From the NCBI RefSeq assembly GCF_000686525.1, contig NZ_JMKT01000008.1:186001-250000 (forward strand): a stretch of 64,000 nt of DNA, read 5' to 3'. This document shows, piece by piece, positions 16,513 through 25,518 of the stretch. The translations under genes were made by a program, and so were the position numbers. Source of the DNA: Desulfonatronovibrio hydrogenovorans DSM 9292 (GTDB lineage: Bacteria > Desulfobacterota > Desulfovibrionia > Desulfovibrionales > Desulfonatronovibrionaceae). The number at the start of each line of letters is the position of its first letter. Position 1 is the first letter of the stretch. The notes under the pieces are model-generated. The model saw only the letters and a program-made list of their open reading frames with translations, searched no databases and was not told where the DNA came from.

Positions 16513-16827
16513 ATGAAGTTTCCCATGCGCATTTATGGAGAAATCAAAGGGCTGGATCCGGAACGGATCAGTTTCCTGCAGAGGATCGACCTGGACCCAT
16601 TTGAACTGAATGGTCTGAATCTGGAGGTTGAGCATGAAGGCCGGTTTCTGGATATTGAACCCCTGCTGGATGAGATAGTGGCCTGTATGGCAGAGAACGG
16701 CCAGGGGTATGTAGATTGTATTGATCATGACCATTGGATAGTTCTGCGCTATGATCTCAAGCCTGGAAAATGGACCTGCAAGCGGATCAACCCTGACATC
16801 AGCCTGGAGAAGTATCATCAGGAATAA
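16513..16827 (+). CDS. Small conserved acidic protein of unknown function
   Basis: 104 residues, cytoplasmic, with no signal peptide or membrane segment. It contains several Asp/Glu/His-rich stretches (VDCIDHDHWIVLRYDLKPGKWTCKRI). It starts 5 bases after the preceding membrane protein, and its end overlaps the possible start of the SpoIIM-like gene, so the three are probably co-transcribed. I do not recognise the family. Confidence 0.65.
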   Translation: MKFPMRIYGEIKGLDPERISFLQRIDLDPFELNGLNLEVEHEGRFLDIEPLLDEIVACMAENGQGYVDCIDHDHWIVLRYDLKPGKWTCKRINPDISLEKYHQE

Positions 16828-17395
16828 TTTTGAAACCCATCCCCTTAAACCCGGCTTGAGTCAGGCTGTTGCCACCCTCAAGGCAGCCATGCCCTTTGTT
16901 CTGCTGGCAGCCTTTGTTTATATGCTGGCCGCGGTGGCCGGATGGATCTATTCGGAAGACCTGGACATCCTCAAGCTTCAGTTTGAACAGCTGGCAGAAA
17001 GGTTTCAGGGACTGGGTCCCTTTGAATTCATGGCCAGGATCTTTGTCCATAACCTTGTGGCCAGTTACCTGGCCATGTGCCTTGTTGTTCTGTATGGCCT
17101 GATCCCGTTATGCCTGGCTGCTTTTAACGGCCTCCTTCTGGGATGGTTTGCCGGCTGGATGGAGGGCGTTTCCTGGATTCAACTGGCTTTTCTGCTGGTT
17201 CCCCACGGCATTTTTGAGTGGCCGGCCATGTTTGTGGCCTTTGGAGTGGGCATCTGGAGAGGACTGGGACATCTTCTGGGGTCGGAAACACTGTCCTGGT
17301 TTCAGCGCTGGAAAAAGGCCCATCTGGTCTATCTTTTTTTTGTGGTTCCCCTGCTTTTTGTGGCAGCAGTGGTTGAAAGCCGCTATCATTTCTGA
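16751..17395 (+). CDS. SpoIIM-family (DUF95) integral membrane protein
   Basis: Up to 214 residues, with about five transmembrane helices and the family signature FVHNLVASYLAM, then NGLLLGWFAGW and PHGIFEWPAMFVAFGVGI. Outside spore formers, such proteins are common membrane proteins of unknown role. The start is unclear: the ATG at 16751 overlaps the previous gene by 77 bases and lacks a ribosome-binding site, while the family-like region begins near residue 35. A near-cognate or TTG start around 16820-16860 is possible. Confidence 0.82.
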   Translation: MISSLENGPASGSTLTSAWRSIIRNNFETHPLKPGLSQAVATLKAAMPFVLLAAFVYMLAAVAGWIYSEDLDILKLQFEQLAERFQGLGPFEFMARIFVHNLVASYLAMCLVVLYGLIPLCLAAFNGLLLGWFAGWMEGVSWIQLAFLLVPHGIFEWPAMFVAFGVGIWRGLGHLLGSETLSWFQRWKKAHLVYLFFVVPLLFVAAVVESRYHF

Positions 17396-18414
17396 TCAAT
17401 GTCGCGCACCGGCCAGACATAAAATTCTGGCCTGGCCTTGAATCCGACGCCTACAGCCCCTTTATTCAGATAAAGCACGTATGACCAGTCAGGCTCAAAG
17501 AAGCTGGAGGTGGATGACCAGTATCCATCATTGAGTCCGGTGAACGGATGAGAAAGAGGCAGGGCTGGAGAATGTTCAGAGGCATCTATCAGTGACTCAA
17601 GCTCGTTTATATTGGGCAGTCTCCAGAGGTGAGTCCCTTTCATGTCCTGAACCAGATTCAGAGCGCCTGCCCAGTTCAGAGGGCGGTTTATCAGGGCTCC
17701 AGGATCATACCAGATCAGGTTGGTCAAGTGGTCGAAGACCTCGTTTTCTTTCCTGAAAAATCTGGGTTCCGGCCAGGCCTCCCCACAATTCCAGTCAGGG
17801 TCCTGGCCGGTTCCTGGACAGGATATTATTTTGCCCAGATGGTCAAAACAACTGTTTTGACCGGTTTTAGGGATATGGGTCGGAGTGCCGCGCACCGGCC
17901 AGACCAGGTATCTCTGATCTTTGCGACCATAGAACATGCGCCCTCCCTCAAGGTGAACATGCCAGGCATAGGCCACAGCCTTGGCCGAGGTTGTGGATGT
18001 CCAGTACCAGGCCAAAAAGACCTGGATGAAGGGATGATCTCCTGGCAGAGCCGGTTTCTTGTGTCCGTGGGAGATAAGTGAGCGCATTTCCCTTCTGTTG
18101 GGCATTCTCCAGTCGGTGAAACCCCTGAAGGCCTGTCTGTTCATGGTCTTAATCTCATCAAGGGCCTGGTTCCAGGTCAGGGGAAAATCGAAAAAATTGG
18201 CTTTCCGGGTCCAGCACAACCCTGTGAGTTCATCCTGGACCAATTCCCGGTTCAAGATGGTAAACCTTGGTTCAGGCCAGGCTATGCCGATGTTCAGATC
18301 AGGGTCCTGACCAGTTTCCGGACAGGATATCTGGATTCCGTCAGGATCGTAGCAATGATCAAGCCCGGTTCGGAGGATATTTCGAGGCCGGGGTGGATTC
18401 TGGAACCTGTTCAT
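17386..18414 (-). CDS. Tandem DUF1566 (Lcl C-terminal-type) protein
   Basis: 342 residues built from two copies of a DUF1566 unit. Copy one (about 60-175) has LTGLCWTRKAN, TDWRMPNRREMRSLI, YWTSTTS and YLVWPVRG. Copy two (about 225-340) has LTNLIWYDPG, LWRLPNINELESLI, YWSSTSSF and FYVWPVRD. Each is preceded by a matching DPxxNxGxAWPEPRF segment, so the duplication includes the linker. No signal peptide. The ribosome-binding site (AGGAG) overlaps the last codons of the upstream molybdopterin gene, and the start lies 4 bases after its stop, indicating coupled translation. The function of the domain is unknown. The 3' end overlaps the SpoIIM-like gene by 10 bases. Confidence 0.85.
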   Translation of the reverse strand: MNRFQNPPRPRNILRTGLDHCYDPDGIQISCPETGQDPDLNIGIAWPEPRFTILNRELVQDELTGLCWTRKANFFDFPLTWNQALDEIKTMNRQAFRGFTDWRMPNRREMRSLISHGHKKPALPGDHPFIQVFLAWYWTSTTSAKAVAYAWHVHLEGGRMFYGRKDQRYLVWPVRGTPTHIPKTGQNSCFDHLGKIISCPGTGQDPDWNCGEAWPEPRFFRKENEVFDHLTNLIWYDPGALINRPLNWAGALNLVQDMKGTHLWRLPNINELESLIDASEHSPALPLSHPFTGLNDGYWSSTSSFFEPDWSYVLYLNKGAVGVGFKARPEFYVWPVRDIDQK

Positions 18415-18418
18415 GCCG

Positions 18419-20320
18419 CTACTCCTGGATCAGACAGCAGGTTTGACTGTAATAAGCTGCGCACCAGCCCATGTCCGTGGATCTTGACTGGATGAGGATG
18501 TTGGGGTTGTGACCATGCTTGATCCATCCGTCCCTGGGGATGATGACTGCTTCAGGATGAATGTTATCCACTACTTTGACTCCCACCTCCAACCTGCCAA
18601 GGGGGGTGACCAGAAATGTCTTTTTGGACAAGTCAAGACAAGCTGCCAGGGGGTTGTTTGAAGAGATAGAAACCATGGGCAGTCCGGTCTGGTCCTGCTC
18701 CGGAATCTGGGAATGCATGTATTTCCCTTGAATCAGGGACAGCAGGCGCAGGGGATACCCGGGATCAGGGGCAGGTTCCCTGCTGAGGGTCCGAGGAAAA
18801 GAGTACAGCTGGTCAGGATGATCAAAGATCATATCCTGGAATGCAATATCCGGGGCATCGCCTTTCAGAAATCCCCTGGATCTAATTTCCTCCAGGCTGA
18901 CCCCGATCTTTTCCAGGCCGGTTTGCAGGCATTGGTCAGGTCTGGGAAAGGTCACAGCCGGGAAAAGGCGATGCCCCAGGTCCTGGAGGATATCAAAGTC
19001 TGACCGGCATCCGCCTCTGGGTTCCAGGATCTTTCCGGAATAATTCACATAGTCATGCAGGCAGGAGCCCAGGACCTCCTCTTTTTCCAGCATAAAAGCC
19101 GGAGGCAGGATCAAGTCCGAACGCAGGGCTGTATCGTTAAAAAAGCCGTCCACGCAAACAATGAACCGTGCTTTAAAGGCCTTGATCAAGGCTGAACTGT
19201 CCGGGACCTGGTTGACCACATTATGTCCGTCAATCCAGATGAACTCGATTTCCGGGTTTGAGTCCGCAATTTCCCGGCCCAGGTTGAACAGGGCCAGCCT
19301 GGGCCGTTTCACCTCGCCTTTGGGCTGATCCCTGGTTGATGCTGTCCAGGACCCCAGATTCCGGCCAGACCCAACATTGAAATAGCTTCCTCCTCCCCTG
19401 ATTCCGATGTTGCCGGAAATCATGGCCAGGGCGTTTATGAACCGGACATTTTCTCCGCCATACAGGTGTCTCTGCAGGCCCCAGCCGATGAGGGAAGCAG
19501 TTGGACCGGACCGGGCGTATATTTGAAACACCTCTCTGGCCGTGTCTTCTGATACATGGCAGGCCGACAAAAGATCGGACAGATTTAGAGAACGCAAAAG
19601 TTCCAGAAAGTCCTGGTGGTTTGAAGCCCGGTCAAGGTTCATCCTGTCGGCCAGACCGGCATCCATGAACATTTTGATTATGGCTGCTGCCAGGAAACGG
19701 TCAGTTCCGGGACGGATCAGGATTGACCTGTCAGCCAGGTCCGGCTTTTGACCACCCGGAGAAATGGTGATGATCCTGGTTCCAGACCTTGCGGCCTTGC
19801 TGATCAATGCTGCTGTGTGGGGGGATGATCTGGAATAATCCTTACCCCAGTTAACGATATATTCAGCATTGAGCAGGTCCAGGGGATCATTGTGATTCAG
19901 GCTGCCGAAATCCCTGTTGCAGGCCTCGATCCCGGCTTCATCGCACAGGGAGCCAAAGGTGGTGGCTGAGTTCAGGGTCTGGAAAAAGTTAAGACTGGCC
20001 TGGGCCAGGACCCCCCGGTATCCATACCCCCGGACATGGAGTATTTTTTCAGGAGTGCTGCGCAGCCTGTTTAAATGCAGGGCTGCAAGGTCCAGGGCCT
20101 GATCCCAGGATACGGGCAGAAAATCGTTCCCTTTGCGCAGCAGGGGGGAGGTAATCCTTTCGGGTGAGTCCAGTCGCCGGAAAAAGTTTCTGCCCTTGGC
20201 GCAGACAAATCCCTGGGTGATGGGATGGTCAGGGTTTCCCCTGATGCTTTTTTTCTCTTTGTCCACAACAAAAGAACAGGCATCAGGACAGTCCAGGATG
20301 CAGGCAGAATGAAAATTCAT
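18419..20320 (-). CDS. Molybdopterin (bis-MGD) oxidoreductase, DMSO-reductase family
   Basis: 633 residues. N-terminal [4Fe-4S] ligands are Cys7, Cys11, Cys15 and Cys40 (ACILDCPDAC, FVCAKG). Typical family stretches follow (PVSWDQALDLAA, WGKDYSRSSPHT, GWGLQRHLYGGENVRFINALAMISGNIG) and the MGD-binding C-terminal domain (PLGRLEVGV). There is no Tat signal and no adjacent iron-sulfur or membrane subunit, so it is probably a cytoplasmic single-subunit enzyme. The substrate is not predictable. The ATG at 20320 follows GGAG. It is co-transcribed with the DUF1566 protein. Confidence 0.9.
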   Translation of the reverse strand: MNFHSACILDCPDACSFVVDKEKKSIRGNPDHPITQGFVCAKGRNFFRRLDSPERITSPLLRKGNDFLPVSWDQALDLAALHLNRLRSTPEKILHVRGYGYRGVLAQASLNFFQTLNSATTFGSLCDEAGIEACNRDFGSLNHNDPLDLLNAEYIVNWGKDYSRSSPHTAALISKAARSGTRIITISPGGQKPDLADRSILIRPGTDRFLAAAIIKMFMDAGLADRMNLDRASNHQDFLELLRSLNLSDLLSACHVSEDTAREVFQIYARSGPTASLIGWGLQRHLYGGENVRFINALAMISGNIGIRGGGSYFNVGSGRNLGSWTASTRDQPKGEVKRPRLALFNLGREIADSNPEIEFIWIDGHNVVNQVPDSSALIKAFKARFIVCVDGFFNDTALRSDLILPPAFMLEKEEVLGSCLHDYVNYSGKILEPRGGCRSDFDILQDLGHRLFPAVTFPRPDQCLQTGLEKIGVSLEEIRSRGFLKGDAPDIAFQDMIFDHPDQLYSFPRTLSREPAPDPGYPLRLLSLIQGKYMHSQIPEQDQTGLPMVSISSNNPLAACLDLSKKTFLVTPLGRLEVGVKVVDNIHPEAVIIPRDGWIKHGHNPNILIQSRSTDMGWCAAYYSQTCCLIQE

Positions 20321-20498
20321 GACAGATTCTCCGAATTGGGCTGGGATTTGAAGAATACCAGAAAAATTAATTACCAGCTTGTTCTATTTGATATTCACGG
20401 TCAAGACCGGTATGTTCCAGCCAGGGCATCAATTCTTGCCCGGACCGGAATAAACGGACTTTTTTCCGGGTAACACAAACCCTGGATCATACTCTGTC

Positions 20499-21011
20499 AT
20501 GGAAGAGAAAAAGCATATTGAAATATGGGTTGAGGATCTGTGCAATTACGCCTTGGACCGGGAAGATATAAAATGGATTGCCGATGCGGTTCCCCCGGGT
20601 GCAGGTCTTGACCTGAACACTCTGGAGTACGAACTTCAGCTTTTGAAAATAGTTGTGGTGGGCTGGAGCATATCTTATTATCTCCAGGATGAGCCGGTCA
20701 AAAACGAGGTGGTGGAGCCTTTCTGGAAAAATATCCATGATGTGTCCGGGGGTCTTTCCCAGGCCACCAGCTTGCTGATTGGAAAAGATATCAATTATTT
20801 TGAAATAATAAGATCCAGGCTGGACAGGTATGTCCAGGCCATGGCCGGGGCAGAACAAGGCACTGAGCCGGTCATGGTTGTCGGGCCGGAATTTGCCGGA
20901 TGCCTGGGTGAGCCAGGAGACCTGGCAGCCTCCATGGCCGGGTCCAGGATGTTCCTGACTGCCACAGGGGGGGTCAAAGAGTATCTGCAGACGGCAGGCT
21001 TCAGGATCTGA
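20499..21011 (+). CDS. Conserved hypothetical protein
   Basis: 170 residues, cytoplasmic and acidic. It begins MEEKKHIEIWVEDLCNYAL and is helical in the first 120 residues, with a short C-terminal region (VMVVGPEFAGCLGEPGD). It shows no domain that I recognise. It runs divergently from the molybdopterin gene and in the same direction as the M23 peptidase 52 bases downstream. Confidence 0.6.
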   Translation: MEEKKHIEIWVEDLCNYALDREDIKWIADAVPPGAGLDLNTLEYELQLLKIVVVGWSISYYLQDEPVKNEVVEPFWKNIHDVSGGLSQATSLLIGKDINYFEIIRSRLDRYVQAMAGAEQGTEPVMVVGPEFAGCLGEPGDLAASMAGSRMFLTATGGVKEYLQTAGFRI

Positions 21012-21063
21012 CCCGTTTTCTAAACAAGAACCATAAATTATTCTTTAAACCAGAGAGGAAGTC

Positions 21064-22368
21064 ATGAGCGTGAAATTCAAGAAAAAATTTTATATCCTGC
21101 TCGTCCTGATCCTGGCAGGGGTGGCCGGAGGGCTTTATTTCAAGTTTGCAGACCAGGAAAAGCCCGTGGTGTCGGTTTCCCCGGAAGTAACCCATACCAA
21201 TGACCGGACATTGTTTCAGGTTGAGGTCCATGACCCGGGTCTTGGTTTGAAGAGCGTTGAGATCCGGGTGAGTCAGTCCGGGACCTCCCATCCGGTTGCT
21301 GCTCAGGAGTTTGCTGAGGCTGTGAGTGATTTTTCTTTTGAACTTGAACTGCCCAGGCTTGATCAGGGTGAATTTCAAGTGGAGGTCATTGCCAGGGACA
21401 GGTCCATTGTCAACTGGGGCAAAGGTAATGTCACCACTCTGAACAGGACCATGGTCTTTGACAACCGTCCTCCTGGCATATCTGTGTCCACCACCACCCA
21501 TAACCTTAATCAGGGCGGGGCCGGGCTGGTCATCTACCAGCTGTCCAAGGACGTGGTCAGGACCGGAGTTCAGGTGGGAGATTATTTTTTTCCTGCCTTC
21601 CAGCAGCCTGACGGAAGGCATTTCTGCTTGTTCGCATTTCCCCATGACGCAGACCCGGCAAGCGATGTCCCCAGGATCATAGCCAGGGACAGGGCCGGGA
21701 ATGAGCAGATCTCAGGCTTCAACTATCATGTAAATCCCAGGAGTTTTAGAAACGACCGTCTGAATATTGGAGATAATTTTCTTCGTTCCCAGATGCCCCA
21801 GTTTGAAAGGGACTTTCCCGATGAAAATGATCCGTTTCATATTTTTCTTCGGGTGAACAGGGAAATGCGGGCCGATAACCGGGCCAAGGTGGAGGAAATA
21901 GCCCAGAGGACTTCTGACCAGCTGGACTTTGACGGTGTTTTTCTGAGAAAGCCAAATTCAGCCCAGATGGCCGGATTTGCCGATCGCAGGACTTACTTTT
22001 ACCAGGACCGGGAAATTGACCGCCAGGTCCACCTGGGAGTGGATCTGGCCTCCACTGCCCAGGCCCCGGTTCCATCAGCCAACAAGGGCAGGGTGGTGTT
22101 TGCCGGTCCCATCGGCATTTATGGCCAGACAGTTGTGGTGGACCATGGAATCGGCCTGCAGACCCTTTATGCCCATTTAAGCAGCATTGATGTCCAGGAG
22201 GGGCAGATGGTGTCCAAGGGCGAAACCGTCGGACGGACCGGGACTACAGGGCTGGCTGTAGGTGACCACCTGCATTTTGAAGTCCTTGTTTCAGGGATCT
22301 CGGTCAATCCAGTGGAATGGTGGGATCCAAACTGGATCAATAATAATATTACCAGCAAGTTGGATTAA
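21064..22368 (+). CDS. M23-family (LytM) zinc endopeptidase, membrane-anchored
   Basis: 434 residues. An N-terminal membrane anchor (YILLVLILAGVAGGLYF, about 9-26) is followed by an Ig-like beta-rich region (about 35-230). The LytM domain spans about 310-420 with HLGVDLA, YAHLSSIDVQEGQMVSKGETVG and HLHFEV, giving the zinc-binding HxxxD and HxH ligands. It cleaves peptidoglycan cross-bridges in the periplasm. The ATG at 21064 follows GAGG. Confidence 0.93.
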   Translation: MSVKFKKKFYILLVLILAGVAGGLYFKFADQEKPVVSVSPEVTHTNDRTLFQVEVHDPGLGLKSVEIRVSQSGTSHPVAAQEFAEAVSDFSFELELPRLDQGEFQVEVIARDRSIVNWGKGNVTTLNRTMVFDNRPPGISVSTTTHNLNQGGAGLVIYQLSKDVVRTGVQVGDYFFPAFQQPDGRHFCLFAFPHDADPASDVPRIIARDRAGNEQISGFNYHVNPRSFRNDRLNIGDNFLRSQMPQFERDFPDENDPFHIFLRVNREMRADNRAKVEEIAQRTSDQLDFDGVFLRKPNSAQMAGFADRRTYFYQDREIDRQVHLGVDLASTAQAPVPSANKGRVVFAGPIGIYGQTVVVDHGIGLQTLYAHLSSIDVQEGQMVSKGETVGRTGTTGLAVGDHLHFEVLVSGISVNPVEWWDPNWINNNITSKLD

Positions 22369-22383
22369 CCCGCCTCAATAAAG

Positions 22384-22436
22384 TGCAGGGGATGCCAGGG
22401 AAAAGGACTTGGTAATAAAGTTCCCCATCCCCTGCA
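22384..22436. repeat. Inverted repeat between convergent genes
   Basis: Perfect 11-base arms (TGCAGGGGATG at 22384-22394 and CATCCCCTGCA at 22426-22436) around a 31-base loop, between the ends of the M23 and M16C genes. It may serve as a two-way transcription end, though no U-run is present. Confidence 0.45.
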
Positions 22437-22467
22437 GATGGATCATTGTTCTTCAGGCCGGCTTCTT

Positions 22468-25383
22468 TTAGAGCAGTCTGAATCTGTTTTCCAGGTTCAG
22501 CTCTTCTGCTGCTTTGTCCACCTGGGCTTCACCACCCATGATGCAGATCATGTCCGGGCTGTTTTTCAGACCTTTGTCCAGAGCCCGGCCGAATTCCTTG
22601 AAGTGATCAAGGGTGGAACTGAGGATCTGATCTCTGATGGCCTGGCGGTATTCCTGGGTGATCCCGGCCAGATGCCTGGCTGTGGAGGAAAAGCCCCTGG
22701 CATCGGGCAGCTGGTAGGAATCCATTTCACCGATGGCTCCGATGACTGCTTTTTCCACTTCATCACCATCCATCCCTTCACTCATCAGAAATGTTCCAGA
22801 TCCGTCAAAGGCCTTTAGTGTGTCCAGGATATTGGGATCACGGTAAGAGGCAAAGGCCATGACTCCTGACAGGTGGTCGTAGCTTCCGAATGCGCCGTAA
22901 GCTCCTCCCTGGACCCGTACCTGGTCCCAGAGCCACCCGGCCCGGAGAAGCCTGGTAGCCACCAGACTTGAGCCATGGAAGGTGTATCCGGTCTGCTCAA
23001 GGTTAATTGATTTGCCTACATAGTTGACCTGGGCCGGGATGATTATGGCCTCGCGGCTGGATGGCCATGCCGTGACCCAGCTGGAAGAGGCCAGATCAAG
23101 TTGGGGAAGATTTTCTGCAAACCCTTTGAAGAGTTCCAGGTTGCTCTGGAAGGACTCCTGTTCAGCAGTCAGGTTCGCCAGGAGGGCTTTTTTGTGAAAG
23201 AGGAGTCGCCTGATCTCCTTTAGTTCCCTCAGGACCTGATCCCAATCGCTGTCAATGCGGGCGGTCAGTTTTCGTAAGAAAAGCAGGTAGCTTATGCCGG
23301 ACATCTGCTCCTGAGCCCAGTCAGCCTCACTGGACCCGGCCTTGAGGCGCATGCCCACGAACCTGTGGCCGGCCGGGATCAGGCTCTGCTCCATGCCTGC
23401 CTTTTCCTCCAGCACGATCTGCCTGAATCGTTCTCTGTTATCCAGGTCTACATCTGCAATGATTTCTTTGATGATATGAAAAAGCTCGGAAGTGTTTTCG
23501 GGCAGGGATTTGCCCCGCAGGAACAGGTAGCAGACCCCGTCCTGGCCCCCCATCCTGGTGTGGGTGAAAGTGACAGGGGATATTCCACCGGTTTTTTGTC
23601 TGATCCTGGTGGTCATCCTGACAAAGTCATGCCTGGCCGTACCCATTTCCAGCAGGGCCCGGCCGAACAGGGGAACATAGGCCAGATATTCCCTGGGCAG
23701 GAAATGGAGGTCAAATCCAAGGTCAAGATAGAATATGCCGGCAGTGGGCTGGGGATGAAAAAGGAACCTGACTCCTTCTGCCTCACCCTCCTGTTTGGGG
23801 GTGATCCTGAGTTCCTTTTCCAGGTCAGCGCGTTTGAGTCTTGGAATCCTGGCCAGTTCAGCCGGATCGTCAGGTCTGGCCTGGGCCTGTTTAAGTTCAG
23901 CTGTGTTTTGGACAATGTCCTGAAGGTCCTCTTGGCTCAGCCGCAGCCGGACCTCCTGGAGCCGCAGGTCTTCTTTTTCCTGAATTACCGCACCAAGACC
24001 AGGGTCAGGTTCCAGGATGACCACTGACCGGTGGGTGTTGTCCAGGAGGTATTTTCGGATCAATTGTTCGAAAACTTTTTCACCTGTATTTATTTTGGAT
24101 TTTATTCCATCAAGGGTCCTGGAAAATTCCAGCAGGATAAAGGGGCTGTGATCGTAGAGCCATGTGGTCAGAGCCCTGAACATTACGGCCAGGCCTCTGG
24201 GAAAGGATCCGGTGTTGTTTTCGCGCAGGGCGAATTCCAGGCTGTTGATGGCGGCGGTGATGATTTCCGGGTCAATACCTTGAGCAGCCAGCTGGTCCAG
24301 GGTGGAATTGATCAGTTTTTCAACTTTGCCCAGGTTTGCGGGCTCAATCCCTTTGAGCCCTGTTGAGTAGTACATCTGGAGAATATCAGTTTCCAGGCCA
24401 GCTCCGGTCAGGTCCTCGCCCAGTCCGGAATCGATCAGGGCTTTGCGCAGGGGAGAGGCTGGCATGCCTGTAAGGATAAAGTCCAGAATGCGCAGGCTGA
24501 GGTTGAGTTCTGGATCATGTGTTTCCGGAAGGAGCCAGTTAATGGTCAGGTAGGTTTTGGAGCTTGAATCAGCGGATGCGCTGTAGGTCTTGACCAGCCT
24601 CTGGTTCAGATTTTTTTTCTGTTGAGGGACAATGGAGGAATCAGCATCCATTCTGCTGAACTGATCAAGGTATTCTGCCAGTTTTTCCAGCCGTTCCTGT
24701 TCAGGGTTGTCTCCGTAAAAAAATATAAAGGCATTGGATGGGTGGTAAAGTTTCTTGTGAAAATCCACAAAATCATCATAGGTCAGGTCCGGGATTGCCT
24801 GAGGATCACCTCCGGCATCAAAACCATAGGTAGAATCAGGGAATATGGATTGCTGAGAATAGTCGGCCAGGAGGCTGTCCGGTGAAGAGTAGGCCCCTTT
24901 CATTTCGTTGAAAACCACCCCCTTGTACTTCAATGGGCTATCCAGGTTTTCCAGCTCATAATGCCAGCCTTCCTGTTCGAAGATATGTCTGGTGATGCGC
25001 GGAAAAAACACTGAATCCAGGTAGACATCCATGAGGTTGTAAAAATCCTGCAGATTCTGGCTGGCCACTGGATAGCAGGTTTTGTCCGGGAAGGTGACAG
25101 CGTTCAAAAAAGTCTGCAGAGAGCTTTTGAGCAGTTCCACAAATGGCTCCTTGACCTTGTACTTGCGTGATCCACAAAGGACTGAATGCTCCAGAATGTG
25201 GGGAACCCCGGTATTGTCTTTAGGCGGAGTGCGGAAGTTTATGCTGAAGACCTTGTTTTCATCCTGGTTGGTCAGGGAAAGGACCCTGGCTCCGGTTTTT
25301 TTATGCTCAAACAATCTGGCTCTGGAGTTTATCTCAGAAATATCCCGTTCTTCAATCAGGGTGTATTTATCTAAATAGCTCAA
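22468..25383 (-). CDS. M16C metallopeptidase (presequence-protease / PreP-like)
   Basis: 971 residues, the expected size of the one-chain M16C family. The inverted zinc motif is HILEH (His62, Glu65, His66) with the distal ligand Glu160 (NEMKG). The four-domain clamshell sequence continues to the C-terminus. It degrades short peptides inside the cell or periplasm; no signal peptide is visible, so it is probably cytoplasmic. The start is TTG at 25383, six bases after AGGAGG. Confidence 0.95.
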   Translation of the reverse strand: MSYLDKYTLIEERDISEINSRARLFEHKKTGARVLSLTNQDENKVFSINFRTPPKDNTGVPHILEHSVLCGSRKYKVKEPFVELLKSSLQTFLNAVTFPDKTCYPVASQNLQDFYNLMDVYLDSVFFPRITRHIFEQEGWHYELENLDSPLKYKGVVFNEMKGAYSSPDSLLADYSQQSIFPDSTYGFDAGGDPQAIPDLTYDDFVDFHKKLYHPSNAFIFFYGDNPEQERLEKLAEYLDQFSRMDADSSIVPQQKKNLNQRLVKTYSASADSSSKTYLTINWLLPETHDPELNLSLRILDFILTGMPASPLRKALIDSGLGEDLTGAGLETDILQMYYSTGLKGIEPANLGKVEKLINSTLDQLAAQGIDPEIITAAINSLEFALRENNTGSFPRGLAVMFRALTTWLYDHSPFILLEFSRTLDGIKSKINTGEKVFEQLIRKYLLDNTHRSVVILEPDPGLGAVIQEKEDLRLQEVRLRLSQEDLQDIVQNTAELKQAQARPDDPAELARIPRLKRADLEKELRITPKQEGEAEGVRFLFHPQPTAGIFYLDLGFDLHFLPREYLAYVPLFGRALLEMGTARHDFVRMTTRIRQKTGGISPVTFTHTRMGGQDGVCYLFLRGKSLPENTSELFHIIKEIIADVDLDNRERFRQIVLEEKAGMEQSLIPAGHRFVGMRLKAGSSEADWAQEQMSGISYLLFLRKLTARIDSDWDQVLRELKEIRRLLFHKKALLANLTAEQESFQSNLELFKGFAENLPQLDLASSSWVTAWPSSREAIIIPAQVNYVGKSINLEQTGYTFHGSSLVATRLLRAGWLWDQVRVQGGAYGAFGSYDHLSGVMAFASYRDPNILDTLKAFDGSGTFLMSEGMDGDEVEKAVIGAIGEMDSYQLPDARGFSSTARHLAGITQEYRQAIRDQILSSTLDHFKEFGRALDKGLKNSPDMICIMGGEAQVDKAAEELNLENRFRLL

Positions 25384-25424
25384 CGTTTTCCTCCTGAAGG
25401 GGTTGGTTTTGGACTCATGGTCAA

Positions 25425-25465
25425 TGAAAAAGGCGCTTAGCCTTCATGCCTGGACTAAACGCCTT
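25425..25465 (-). terminator. Probable terminator of the M23 gene
   Basis: Arms AAGGCGcTTAG / CTAAaCGCCTT (25430-25440 and 25455-25465) are followed by five T on the minus strand, about 55 bases after the stop of the gene at 25519-26913. Confidence 0.65.
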
Positions 25466-25518
25466 GACGTATCTTGATTATCGACTGAATCTGCTTAAAT
25501 TCGAACATGACCGCGGCC

